DNA of 64,000 nt from Streptomyces sp. RPA4-2 (GCF_012273515.2 NZ_CP050975.2:9486001-9550000); one strand, 5' to 3'; counted from the stretch's first letter, positions 34,812 to 43,620 are shown. The notes: generated by a model from the letters alone, not told the origin. Translations and numbers: made by a program.

Positions 34812-36337
34812 CCGGCCAGGCTCCTCTGCCGCTCGTCCGCTGTCGTGAGTTCGGCGGCGGGGTCCGCCGCCCACGGGTCGCGCGTCGTGATCCGGCCGAG
34901 CGCCGACAGTTCCAGATAGATGGAGCGGAAGGTGTCGACGGTCTGGCGGAGGGTGAACTGCTCGATCACCCGCAGCCGTGCCGCCTCGCCCATCGACCGA
35001 CGGCGAGCGGGGTCGCCCAGCAGTTCCAGGGCGGCGGCGGCCATGGCGGCGGGATCGCGCGGTGGTACGACGAGACCGGTGTCGCCGACGGCCTCCCGGA
35101 CGCCCCCGACGTCCGTGGAGACGGTCGCGCGTCCGCAGGACATGGCCTCGATCAGGGTGAACGGGAAGCCCTCGCTGATGCTGGAGAGCATGACCACGCT
35201 GCCCGCGGCGTAGGCGTCCTTGATGTCGTCGACGCGGCCCTCGAACGTGACCGCGTCCGCGTGACCGAGTTCGGCGGCCAGCGCCTCGCACCGTTCCCGG
35301 TAGCCCTCGCCTCCCCGTGGTGTTCCTCCGAACAACCGCAGCCGCAGAGCGGGGAGTTGGGTACGGGCGAGAGCGAAGGCGCGGATCAGGGTCTCCAGGT
35401 CCTTGATCGGGTCGACACGGCCCGCCCAGCTGAGGGTGGGCTCGGCCGGCTCGGGCCCGGCGGGCGGGAACGCGGCGGGGTCCACGCCGTTGTACACGGT
35501 GCGGATCGACTCGGGGTCGGCGCCGCCCTGTTCCTCCCACAGCCGGTTGTAGCGGTTGCCCGGGGTGATCAGCGCGGCCCGCCGGTAGGTCTCCTCGGCC
35601 AGCAGCCTGAAGAAGCCCAGGACGACGGCCTTCACCGGCCAGCGGTAGGGCGCCGTGCGGTATCCGAGGTAGCGCTCGCGCAGATAGACGCCGTGCTCGG
35701 TCAGCAACAGCGGTACGCCGTGCTGTTCGAGCGCGGCCAGTCCGGGCAGGACGGCCACGCCGCCGCTGACCGCGTGGGCCACGCCGTCCTCGGGCGGCGG
35801 TACCGCAAGGGGACGCAGCGCGTGTTCCAGCAGGGCGGTGGCGGTGATCGCGTCGTGGAGGGTCGGCCGGGCCTCGCGCACCGCCAGTCCGGGGCGGTTC
35901 CAGACCGAGGTCAGGATGGCGATCGCCCGGTCACTCCGCAGGAAAGGGCTGAGCATGCCGTCCGCCGCGGCCCGCGCCATCACCTGGAGGGCGGCGCCGA
36001 ACCTGTCCTCGGCGCACGGGTCGAGCAGGGCGGTCAGGAACTGCTCGTACGCGGTGGCGAGCCGGTTGCGGCGGCGTCCGCGCGGCGGACGGCCTTCGGG
36101 CGCGGGTCCCCACATGGGTACGGAGACGACGCGCGTGACGTGTCCGGGGATGTCCCAGACGAGCGGTTCGCGCCCGGTGCCGGTGACGGCGACGACGTCG
36201 AAGTCGATGTCGGGCATACCGCCGACGAGTTGGTCGCACCACACACTCACGCCACCGTGACTGTGTGGATACGTTCCTTCGGTGAGCAGGGTGACGCGCG
36301 TCGCGCCGGGGCGTCGCGCGCCGTGGTGAACGTGCAT
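34808..36337 (-). CDS. GT4 glycosyltransferase, PelF type (DUF3492)
   Basis: 509 aa from ATG (rc of 36335-36337), with GGAG upstream. The N-terminal half has the PelF/DUF3492 beginning RVTLLTEGTYPHSHGGVSVW (14-33), LLTEHGVYLRERYL and ITPGNRYN. The C-terminal GT4 half has LSWAGRVDPIKDLETLI, EGRVDD and the donor-binding EX7E segment SEGFPFTLIEAMSCG. Cytoplasmic, no TM helices. PelF uses UDP-activated sugars to build the Pel polymer rich in GalNAc/GlcNAc; fungal Gtb3 is the analogous galactosaminogalactan synthase. Followed by the 12-TM gene with translational coupling. Confidence 0.88.
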   Translation of the reverse strand: MHVHHGARRPGATRVTLLTEGTYPHSHGGVSVWCDQLVGGMPDIDFDVVAVTGTGREPLVWDIPGHVTRVVSVPMWGPAPEGRPPRGRRRNRLATAYEQFLTALLDPCAEDRFGAALQVMARAAADGMLSPFLRSDRAIAILTSVWNRPGLAVREARPTLHDAITATALLEHALRPLAVPPPEDGVAHAVSGGVAVLPGLAALEQHGVPLLLTEHGVYLRERYLGYRTAPYRWPVKAVVLGFFRLLAEETYRRAALITPGNRYNRLWEEQGGADPESIRTVYNGVDPAAFPPAGPEPAEPTLSWAGRVDPIKDLETLIRAFALARTQLPALRLRLFGGTPRGGEGYRERCEALAAELGHADAVTFEGRVDDIKDAYAAGSVVMLSSISEGFPFTLIEAMSCGRATVSTDVGGVREAVGDTGLVVPPRDPAAMAAAALELLGDPARRRSMGEAARLRVIEQFTLRQTVDTFRSIYLELSALGRITTRDPWAADPAAELTTADERQRSLAG

Positions 36338-36423
36338 CGGTGTGCTCCGCTGCCGAGGTGTGAGGTGGTCACCGCGGTCCCGGCCGCCGGGCGGGCGGCC
36401 GGGAACTGCGGTCGGTGCGCCGT

Positions 36424-38559
36424 TCAGCTGTGCGGGGTGTACGCCGTGGGCCGGGTGACGCCGGAGGGCACCCGGGTGTGCGGCGCGGTGCGGGTGGCGG
36501 GCGCCCTCACCGTGCGGTGGACGGCCGCGGGCATCCGTGCGGCGGCCGACGGCAGGGTGAGCGTGAGCGGCGCGCCGGCCGACGCGGTCCAGCCGGACAC
36601 CTCACCGGCGTACGCGGAGCCGAAGCCGCCAGTGCCGTTCGTGGTGCCGGCGGGCATGGTGGCGGTCACCGCGACACCGGCGGGCGCCTGGACGGTGACC
36701 GTGTTGCCGATGCGGTAGGCGGTGACCCGACCGGCCCCGACCGCGGTCTTCCACGCGGCACGCCGCCGCAGTTCGGTGCCGATGTCCTTCATCCGCAGGT
36801 TCACCACGGGGGTGTTGTCCGCGAACAGGCCGGAGTAGGCGTTCAGGACTCCGTCGAGCACCGGGTAGGCGATGCGGTCCTCGGCCAGGTTCGACTGGTG
36901 GATGAAGTGCGGCTTGGGGTCGTTGGAGAGGACGTGGCCGAGGTCGATCCGGGTCTCCAGCGGCACGATGTAGTCGGTGTAGCCCGTGCTGGTGTCGAGC
37001 GGGGCGGGCAGGCAGGTGGAGGTGTCGGGGTGGTCCTCGCAGATGCCGCTGCCGCCCTGGGCCCGGCTGGTGTAGATCCAGTTGTACTCGTCGACCTGTT
37101 CGGCCGCGCGGCCCGCGTTGTAGAAGACGTTCATCGGGTAGCGGGGGACGGTCACGGCGGGACCGACCTGACGCTGCTGCGGATCGCGGGAGTTGTCGGA
37201 ACCGAGCCAGCTGACGCCGTTGTCGGCGAGTGCGGGGGCCAGGTTCGGGTTGTCCTGCGGCTGCTGCGGGGTGACGCCCAGGCCGGAGTGTTCGCCGGTG
37301 ACCAACTCGCTGGTATCCAGGGGCAGTCCGGCCGTCTGGCCCCAGACGCGGTTGTTGGCGATCTCGTCCGAGATGGTGTTGCGACCGACCCACTTGGTGC
37401 TGCCGTCGGCGTTGGTGGAGCACTTCCACGGCACGACGGTGGTGTCCTGCTCGCAGCCGAGGAAGGCGTGCGTGTAGGTGTGGTTGATCCAGCGGAACCG
37501 GTTGCGGTCGGCGATCAGCTTGTCGGCGAGCAGGTCGACGCCGTTGTTGTCCTCACGCTGGTCGACGCTGCCGGCGCCGTTGTAGGCCAGGTCGAGGGTG
37601 AAGTTCCGGCTGCTCTCCCAGGCGGTGGCGTGGTCGACGTCCGCGGGGGTCATCCGGATCGGGTTCGGCACACCCTGCCCCGGTGAGCAGTCCACGTCGC
37701 CGGGCGTGCAGTTGAGCTGGGTGTCCCAGCGGTCGTCCGCGGCGAACACGTCGTCCACGTGGACGGCGAAGTAGTTGCGCGAGGCGCCGAGGTGCACGCC
37801 CCCGGTCATCCACTCGACGATGCCGCGGGCCAGCAGCCGGAACTGCTGCTGGTACTGGTTGTAGACGAACGTGACGACGAGCTCGCGCCGCCCGTCGTGC
37901 CGGTACTCGCCCACCAGCGAGCCCCGCGTCGACTGCCCCGGTATCGGCGCGTCGACGTACGGCGTGAAGTCCGCCCCGGCGGCGGGTGTGGACAGGTAGG
38001 CGTAACTCTCGCCGACGGTGGGGGAGTTGTCCTCGAAGGGCACGGCCTGGTCGAGATAGCCGAACGGACCGGCCTTGCCCGCCGTCGTGACCTGGGCCTG
38101 TACGCCATCGAGGCTTCCGGAGTAGCCGCCGTAGACCGGGTACTGGAGACCGGCCTCCGGACGTGCGTAGGTGTAGGCGTCGACCTGCGGGATCGCGTAC
38201 GACTGCTCGTAGGCGGAGAGTGCCGCCATCTCGGCGGAGCCGGCCGGGAACGGATTGTCGTTGGGCAGGACGACGGCCTGGAACTTGGCGCGCGGCCGGC
38301 CGTCCACCGTGTCCGCGAGGAACCCGGCGTCGATCACGGGCCGCCCGGACTGCTGGAGGTCGACCTTGGTGTACGGCGTTCCGGAGGCGTCCAGTTCGGC
38401 CGCGATGGCGTCGGTCGAAGGTCCCCCGTCGCTCACGACCAGTACCCGCAGGTCGATGCGGGGTGCGGTGGCGTCGGCCCGTGCGGCGCCGGCCGGCAGG
38501 GCGAGCGAGGCGATCAGTGCGCCCACGGTGAGCGCGGTCGTGCGTATGGTCCGCTTCAT
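36424..38559 (-). CDS. Secreted Agd3-like polysaccharide deacetylase (CE18-type)
   Basis: 711 aa from ATG (rc of 38557-38559), with GGGGA upstream. Signal peptide of about 28 residues (MKRTIRTTAL..LPAGAARA). The mature protein begins with a DLRVLVVSDGG domain (36-250), then the deacetylase core: FAVHVDDVFAADDRWD (264-279), with adjacent Asp residues, and WINHTYTHAFLGC with His360-x3-His364. It closes with a small beta domain near the C terminus. This order and the large size match the fungal galactosaminogalactan deacetylase Agd3 (CE18 with CBM87), not ordinary CE4 deacetylases. It would deacetylate GalNAc residues outside the cell. First gene of the operon. Confidence 0.82.
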   Translation of the reverse strand: MKRTIRTTALTVGALIASLALPAGAARADATAPRIDLRVLVVSDGGPSTDAIAAELDASGTPYTKVDLQQSGRPVIDAGFLADTVDGRPRAKFQAVVLPNDNPFPAGSAEMAALSAYEQSYAIPQVDAYTYARPEAGLQYPVYGGYSGSLDGVQAQVTTAGKAGPFGYLDQAVPFEDNSPTVGESYAYLSTPAAGADFTPYVDAPIPGQSTRGSLVGEYRHDGRRELVVTFVYNQYQQQFRLLARGIVEWMTGGVHLGASRNYFAVHVDDVFAADDRWDTQLNCTPGDVDCSPGQGVPNPIRMTPADVDHATAWESSRNFTLDLAYNGAGSVDQREDNNGVDLLADKLIADRNRFRWINHTYTHAFLGCEQDTTVVPWKCSTNADGSTKWVGRNTISDEIANNRVWGQTAGLPLDTSELVTGEHSGLGVTPQQPQDNPNLAPALADNGVSWLGSDNSRDPQQRQVGPAVTVPRYPMNVFYNAGRAAEQVDEYNWIYTSRAQGGSGICEDHPDTSTCLPAPLDTSTGYTDYIVPLETRIDLGHVLSNDPKPHFIHQSNLAEDRIAYPVLDGVLNAYSGLFADNTPVVNLRMKDIGTELRRRAAWKTAVGAGRVTAYRIGNTVTVQAPAGVAVTATMPAGTTNGTGGFGSAYAGEVSGWTASAGAPLTLTLPSAAARMPAAVHRTVRAPATRTAPHTRVPSGVTRPTAYTPHS

Positions 38560-38952
38560 GCGGCGAAGTCCCCTCCCCGGGCAGGGGTGAGTACTGCTCC
38601 ACCGGAGCGGACGCACCCCCTTGCGCGACGCCGCCGCCCCCCTCAGGTGTTGGTCGTCGACGCATCCGTCGCGTCACATAGTGGTGTCTGTGTGTAGCTT
38701 TCGTGGTCATGTTGCGAAACGTGACGGAAAAGCGCAGGCGTCGAATTGGTCACGCAAGTGTCCGGAAGAACCATCCGGCGGTCGTCGTGGGACAAGGGTC
38801 GCGGAGGGACTCCGCGCCCCGTGGGCTGGTCGTGACCTGAGCCGGGGCCGATGCGGAGCGGTGGCGTCCGTTCATCCGGCCGCCAGTGGTCCAGACCACG
38901 TGAACTCCTCGGCTCCTGATCGGATTTGAGTCACCCAGGAGCCCGGAACGCC

Positions 38953-38993
38953 GGTGGCGGCCGGCCCGCGCGACGCGCGGACCGGCCGCCACC
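38953..38993. terminator. Long hairpin
   Basis: 12-bp outer arms (38953-38964 and 38982-38993) with an inner ccgcgcg/cgcgcgg stem and a single unpaired base at the tip. Likely terminates the transcript of the small secreted protein (-). Confidence 0.6.
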
Positions 38994-39047
38994 CGGGCTC
39001 GGTGTCCCACGGAAGCCCTGTACGGGGGCTTGCCCGAGGTGGGCAAC

Positions 39048-39064
39048 GGCCCCCGGTCGGGGCC
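39048..39064. terminator. Hairpin followed by a T run
   Basis: Arms ggcccc (39048-39053) and ggggcc (39059-39064) followed by TTTTT on the plus strand, the only classical U-tract terminator noticed. It abuts the stop codon of the minus-strand gene at 39071, so it works as terminator only for plus-strand readthrough, or as an A-tract/hairpin for the minus strand. Confidence 0.5.
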
Positions 39065-39070
39065 TTTTTG

Positions 39071-39598
39071 TCAGGAGCAGAGCACGCGGGTCTCGGGCGT
39101 GTAGGCCGGGCCACCGCTGGAGTTCGTGCTGTCGCTGAACTCGGCGTAGTAGTACGAGTAGAAGCCGATGTTCCCGTTGCATCCGGAGTCGGCGGCGACC
39201 TGCAGCGTCAGGGTGACGGTCCGGCTCTGGCCGGGCGGGACGGTCGCGCCGTAGTTGGCACCGAGGTTGGCGGGTCCGGTGCCGGAACAGGGTGTGCTGC
39301 CGGCCGCCGTCGCCAGACTGCACCCGGTGAAGCTGTACTTGAGATCGGGCCGCTGCGTGGTCAGCCACGTCGGGTCGATCGTCTGGTACACGAACCAGAT
39401 GTCGTAGGTCCTGTTGTTGGTGATCGTCATCGACAGGTTCACCGTGCCGCCCGGGTGGGTGGTGGCGCTGTCGGTCGTGAACGTCAGGTCGGCCGGGGCC
39501 GGGTCGGCCGCGCTGGCCTGCGGCGCCAGACCGAACACGGCGAGGACAAGGGCGAAGACGGCGGCGAGACCAAGGCGTCTCATCTGAGTGGATCGCAT
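39071..39598 (-). CDS. Small secreted protein of unknown function
   Basis: 175 aa from ATG (rc of 39596-39598); an ATG five codons later is an alternative. Clear signal peptide ending in SASA/A.A (LAAVFALVLAVFGLAPQASA). The mature part has a beta-rich look: TTHPGGTVNLSMTITNN, VPPGQSRTVTLTLQVA, with four Cys in pairs (CSL...PC, GCNGN, VLC) that could form disulfides. Ig-like or CARDB-like fold is likely; function unknown. The gene lies upstream of the exopolysaccharide operon on the same strand but separated by two hairpins. Confidence 0.7.
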   Translation of the reverse strand: MRSTQMRRLGLAAVFALVLAVFGLAPQASAADPAPADLTFTTDSATTHPGGTVNLSMTITNNRTYDIWFVYQTIDPTWLTTQRPDLKYSFTGCSLATAAGSTPCSGTGPANLGANYGATVPPGQSRTVTLTLQVAADSGCNGNIGFYSYYYAEFSDSTNSSGGPAYTPETRVLCS

Positions 39599-40164
39599 GG
39601 GCCGGGAGGCTAGGCAAACCGCGAGCGCACCGTCTGCCCCTGCCGGCACACCGGAAGCGCCGGTCGGCCGGAAGTGTACGTCTCGTGAAGGCGGTGTAAC
39701 CGCGCTGTCACACATGGTGATCCCTCCCATCTCCGCATGACATGCGAGGTGTGAGGGGGCGGGAGGGGCGAACCCACGGCGTTTCACGATTCCAGGGCGT
39801 CACCGGGCGCTATTGGCCAGTACCGGGTGTGCCGGGCCCGGCGGAACGATTCCTACCGGATTCCCGTCGGGGAAGTTCTCGGCCAACCCGTGATTTCCGG
39901 CCGGGTCGCGCCCGGCTCCGGGCGCCGGGCGTCGCGGGGAGGCCCCCGCCGGTCCGTTCGCCGGCCCCGGAAGCCGCGGGTCCGTCCGGCGCGTCCGAGC
40001 CACCCCTGTCAGATCTCTGTTCCAGCGACCTACCGGCCGGTATACAAGCGATGTTGAATCTGCAAGGGCAGCGCTCTCCTGACCGTGGTGGCGCTCGGCG
40101 TGACCGGAGCGCCGGCGACGGCTGTGATCGGGCTTGCTGTGTCAGCGACGACGGAGGAGAGTTG
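39599..40164. other. 566-nt divergent intergenic region
   Basis: Separates the divergent small secreted protein and the SGNH hydrolase. No convincing coding frame, repeat or hairpin was seen. Promoters of both genes should be here. Confidence 0.4.
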
Positions 40165-41091
40165 ATGAACCATCACATGGCCCCGAGCGGCACGGCCCCA
40201 CGACGGCGACACGCACCCGCACTGGGCGCGGCCCTGGGCTGCGGCGTCCTGTTCCTCGGCGCCGTCGCGGCGTCCCCCGCCGCGGCCGACGGAGGCCACT
40301 CGCACCGGGGCGAGAAGTACGTGGCGCTCGGCGACTCGTACACCTCCGGACCTCTGATCCCGCGTCAGGTCGACACGAATTGCGCCCGGTCCGACCAGAA
40401 CTACCCTTCGCTGGTCTCGGCCGCGCGGAAGACCGGCGCCTTCACGGACGTCAGCTGCAGCGGCGCGACGACCGAGAACATGTGGAAGGCCCAGGGGACC
40501 AACGGTCCCCAGCTGAACGCGCTGGGCCGCTCCACGGATCTGGTGACGGTGCAGATCGGCGGCAACGACGTCGGCTTCAGCTCCATCATCGGCACCTGCG
40601 TCGCGCTGAGTTCGAAGGACCTGTCGGGCGCCCCCTGCCGGCAGTACTACAACGCGTCGGGTGTCGACCAGCTGACCATGAGCATCCTGCAGACGGCTCC
40701 CAAGCTGGCCCGGGTACTGCGCGCGGTCCACGACCGCGCCCCGCACGCGCGCGTGCTCGTGGTCGGCTACCCGGACCTGCTGCCCGACGACGGCAGCGGC
40801 TGCTATCCGTCCGTCCCGTTCGCCGCGGGGGACTTCCCCTACCTTCGCGACGTGAGCAAGCGGCTCAACCTGGTGATGCGCGCGGTGGCGCTCTTCAACC
40901 GCGCCGACTACGTCGACACCTACAAACCCACGATCGGGCACGACATGTGCAAGGCGCCCGCCGACCGCTGGATCGAACCGCTGAAGCCCGCCTCACCGGC
41001 CGGCCCCGCACACCCCAACGCCAAGGGCGAGGCGGCGATGGCCCGCGCGGTCCTCGCGCAGATGTCCAGGGGTGACGGACACCGCCACTGA
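40165..41091 (+). CDS. Secreted SGNH/GDSL hydrolase (lipase/esterase)
   Basis: 308 aa from ATG 40165, behind GGAGGAG. Signal peptide of about 42 residues (to SPAAADG). SGNH blocks: YVALGDSYTSG (block I, catalytic Ser), Gly in SGATTENMW, QIGGNDVGFSS (block III Asn) and GPAHPNAKGE with the catalytic His (block V). Cys pairs (NCARSD / SCSG; TCVAL / PCRQY; GCYPS / MCKAP) suggest disulfides as in secreted streptomycete SGNH lipases. Followed by a strong terminator. Confidence 0.9.
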   Translation: MNHHMAPSGTAPRRRHAPALGAALGCGVLFLGAVAASPAAADGGHSHRGEKYVALGDSYTSGPLIPRQVDTNCARSDQNYPSLVSAARKTGAFTDVSCSGATTENMWKAQGTNGPQLNALGRSTDLVTVQIGGNDVGFSSIIGTCVALSSKDLSGAPCRQYYNASGVDQLTMSILQTAPKLARVLRAVHDRAPHARVLVVGYPDLLPDDGSGCYPSVPFAAGDFPYLRDVSKRLNLVMRAVALFNRADYVDTYKPTIGHDMCKAPADRWIEPLKPASPAGPAHPNAKGEAAMARAVLAQMSRGDGHRH

Positions 41092-41125
41092 ACCCCGGCC
41101 GCCGGGGCATGACCGCGCCGGCGAA

Positions 41126-41159
41126 ATGCCCCCCGCACCGCGTCCGGTGCGGGGGGCAT
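41126..41159 (+). terminator. Terminator of the SGNH hydrolase gene
   Basis: Perfect 15-bp arms (41126-41140 and 41145-41159) with a 4-nt loop. The rest of the 41092-41410 gap has no recognised element. Confidence 0.75.
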
Positions 41160-41410
41160 CGCCGTGTCGTCCCTCACGCCGAACGGCCCCGGCGAGGTGG
41201 GGGCGCTAGAGTCCCGAGTGCTGGAGGCCACTTCGGCCGGACCTGACGTCCGTCGGCCCGGCGGTCCGTTCCGTGATCGCGGCGGCCGCCGACGACGACG
41301 TCGGACCGTGCCGTGCGGCCGCACACCGGATGCCCGTCCGTTGTCCGCGCAGTACCAGGACACCTGCTCAGCGACCTGTCGCCGGCGATGACTCTGTGGG
41401 AGATCCCTTC

Positions 41411-42016
41411 ATGACCACGGCCAAGGACCTCTTGATCATCGCCATCGAAGTGGACCCCGGCGGGCCCGTGGGACAGGGCGATCTGTCCCTCGCGCTCGCC
41501 GGCGCCGAGCTGATCGATCTCCTCGGCGCGCGGGCCGTCACCCTGGCGGGCGACCGCGTCGTGCCGGCCGGGCCCACGGCGGCGGAGGACCGCCTCCTGG
41601 CCGAGGCCGTGGCGTCGCTGGTGCGGCAAGTGCCGTACGAGACGGTCGACGACTGGCTGTGGCGCAGGGGCCGCGATCTGTTCTCGGCCTACACCGCCGT
41701 CCTGGAGGAGGAGGGGCAGCTGACGCGGCAACGCCGTCGCCGGATGTCCTTCGCGGCCGCCCGGATGACGGTGGCGGACTCGCCCGCCCGGCGTCGCGCC
41801 CTGCACCGCTGGGCGGCGGACGAGCCCGTGGTCCTCGCCCTCGCGGCGGCCGTCGGGATCCAGGGCGACCAGACCGCGGACGAGCCGGTCGTCACCGACG
41901 ACGCGGTGACGACCGTACTGGCCGCGGTCCACGACGCGGTCATGGAGCTGGAGGCCGTCCGCCAGCGCCGGTCCTTCGAGAACGCGGCGTTCGCCAACGT
42001 GTGGCGGGGAGCGTGA
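41411..42016 (+). CDS. GPP34 (GOLPH3-like) family protein
   Basis: 201 aa from ATG 41411, with GGGAG upstream. Typical helical GPP34 layout: TTAKDLLIIAIEVDPG..G.GDLSLALAGAELIDLL (2-37), LLAEAVASLV, YETVDDWLWRRG, LTRQRRRRM and DEPVVLALAAAVGI. The family is frequent in actinomycetes, where it is often linked to membrane or nanocompartment-like sensing, but no biochemical function is settled. The basic QRRRR patch (about 102-107) is the candidate phosphoinositide/phospholipid contact. Confidence 0.87.
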   Translation: MTTAKDLLIIAIEVDPGGPVGQGDLSLALAGAELIDLLGARAVTLAGDRVVPAGPTAAEDRLLAEAVASLVRQVPYETVDDWLWRRGRDLFSAYTAVLEEEGQLTRQRRRRMSFAAARMTVADSPARRRALHRWAADEPVVLALAAAVGIQGDQTADEPVVTDDAVTTVLAAVHDAVMELEAVRQRRSFENAAFANVWRGA

Positions 42017-42076
42017 GGCCGGGGGACGTCCTGAACCGAGAGGGCCTCCACCGCCGTACGCTCACCGGTCGTACGC

Positions 42077-43243
42077 TCACTCGGACGTGTCGGGCTCGTC
42101 CCCGGACACGCCCGCGTTCCGGCCGGACACGTCGTCGCGTGCCGTACGGCGTGGGCGGATGGCCCCGGCGACCCGCTGGAACGTCCGCGTCAGCTGCTGG
42201 GGCAGCCCGCGCCCGTCCGCGTCGTCGAACGCCTCGTGGGCACGGGACGCCGCCCCGCGGAACTCCTTGACCTCGGCCAGCGCCGCGTGCGCGAGTTCGG
42301 TCGCCTCGCGGTACTGGTCGCGCGACTTGGTCATCGCTTCGAGCGCTTCGGCGTAGGCGGCCACCAGCGCACGGGCGCGGTCCAGCTCCTCCTCCATCGT
42401 CAGCAGCTGCCACTGCTCCCGCAGCGCGGTCACGGCCTCCTGCGCCTCCTCGACCAGCGGCCGGGGCAGGGCGGCGTAGCGTACGACCTTCTCCAGGAGC
42501 TCCGTCGGCTCCGACCCGTCGAAGAACACACTGCGCACGGTGAAGTCCTCCTCCGTGTACCCGGTCCGGGCCGGTGAGCCGGGCAGGATCACGGCACCTC
42601 CGCGTGGCACCCGTACCCCCAGGTCGTAGAGGGCCCAGTTGACGGTCTGGAACTGGTCGGGCGCGGCACGGTGTTCCACCACGCGGTGGCGCAGGGCGGG
42701 CGGCAGCAGCCGCACCAGGGGGAGGCGGCCGCGCTCGTCGGTCGTCATCGCCTCGTGGACGACGACGTTGATGCTCCAGCTGTGCTGCGCCGACTCCCGG
42801 AGCAGACGGCGCAGCGCCTTGTCCTCCTGCGGAAGCGGGTTGATGTCCTGGAGGGCGAGATCGCCGACCACGTCGCGGTCCCAGCGGACCTCGCCGCCCA
42901 CTGGCCAGAACATCGTCGCGGGAGAGGGCCAGGAGAGGTCCCAGGGCCGGTCGGCCTCGGCGGCCAGCGTCCAGCGCCGCTCGCCGTCGACGTGCGCGCG
43001 TCCGTCGGTCGTGAGGCGCGCCCGCACGGTGATCGCGTCGTCGACGACCCAGCGGGCTTCGAAGACGTGCGCGTCGGGTTCCGTGGAGTTCCCGGTCTCC
43101 AGGAAGTCCTGGATGGTCTCGTCGGCCTTCAGTCTCCGCAGGTTCTGCCGGAGGAGCTCCTGCGGCGCGGGCCCGGCCTGGCGTCCTCTGGCCAGCCAGA
43201 CGGTGTCCGGAGCGGTGGGGCGGGCGGTGGTCGACTTGGGCAT
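42077..43243 (-). CDS. Protein of unknown function with C-terminal helical region
   Basis: 388 aa from ATG (rc of 43241-43243). No family recognised. Residues 60-240 look like an alpha/beta or beta-rich domain (FEARWVVDDAITVRARL, GERRWTLAAE, SVFFDGSEPTELL). Residues 245-345 are strongly helical and charged (EEAQEAVTALREQWQLLTMEEELDR and similar), likely coiled coil. The last 40 residues are basic then acidic and disordered. No signal peptide or TM helix. It is monocistronic and convergent with the GPP34 gene. Confidence 0.65.
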   Translation of the reverse strand: MPKSTTARPTAPDTVWLARGRQAGPAPQELLRQNLRRLKADETIQDFLETGNSTEPDAHVFEARWVVDDAITVRARLTTDGRAHVDGERRWTLAAEADRPWDLSWPSPATMFWPVGGEVRWDRDVVGDLALQDINPLPQEDKALRRLLRESAQHSWSINVVVHEAMTTDERGRLPLVRLLPPALRHRVVEHRAAPDQFQTVNWALYDLGVRVPRGGAVILPGSPARTGYTEEDFTVRSVFFDGSEPTELLEKVVRYAALPRPLVEEAQEAVTALREQWQLLTMEEELDRARALVAAYAEALEAMTKSRDQYREATELAHAALAEVKEFRGAASRAHEAFDDADGRGLPQQLTRTFQRVAGAIRPRRTARDDVSGRNAGVSGDEPDTSE

Positions 43244-43620
43244 GAGTCACTTTGCGGGTGGGAGGCGGCGTGCGCTCCCAGTATGGTCGCTGCGGGCCGC
43301 GGGCGGCGAGGCGAGGGCCGTGTGGATCACCGACCTCCGCCCCCGTCCCCCTATGGACGGTTTTTCGCTTTGCGTTCGCCCATGGGTATTAAGGGGCGAA
43401 ATCGACGCTTGTGGCCGCGAAGCCCGCATTCATCCGGCCGCCGTGTTCGCGGGCGCGACGCATCGCGGAGAATTTGATCTTTTGCCTTTTCTTGGCGTGG
43501 CCACATTCCTGGCGTGGTCGAACCGAGCCGCGGTCCCGCCCAATGTGGCGCCCCTGTGGTGAGTACGTGAGGGCTGGGCAGGTGGCAGGCGGCCGACCGG
43601 GAGTCAATCGCCGGAGAAGC
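43244..43620. other. 377-nt AT-richer intergenic region
   Basis: Lies upstream of the unknown 388-residue gene and downstream of the ArsR-type gene. It has AT-richer patches (43355-43395, 43465-43495). GGGTAT at 43384-43389 lacks a matching upstream box at the right distance. No gene seen. Confidence 0.4.

Larger units (their letters stand above)
38560..39070. promoter_or_regulatory. 511-nt region upstream of the exopolysaccharide operon
   Basis: Contains an unusually AT-rich stretch at about 38680-38770 expected to hold the minus-strand operon promoter, and two hairpins at 38953-38993 and 39048-39064. No credible gene. The stop codon of the downstream-facing small secreted protein (39071) borders it, so this region is downstream of that gene and upstream of agd3-like. 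Confidence 0.45.

Noticed and set aside
34523..36718. Plus-strand frame over the PelF-like gene
   Set aside because: Shadow of the glycosyltransferase and the deacetylase; no start context and no family features.
36424..38559. Classical CE4/NodB polysaccharide deacetylase
   Set aside because: The spacing of Asp-Asp and His-x3-His and the total length do not fit the compact NodB domain.
39731..40164. N-terminal extension of the SGNH hydrolase
   Set aside because: The in-frame upstream part has no signal or ribosome site, whereas ATG 40165 has GGAGGAG and begins a clear signal peptide.
43384..43389. GGGTAT as a SigB-type promoter box
   Set aside because: The best upstream box (GCTT) is only 13 nt away, and no plus-strand gene follows; chance match likely.
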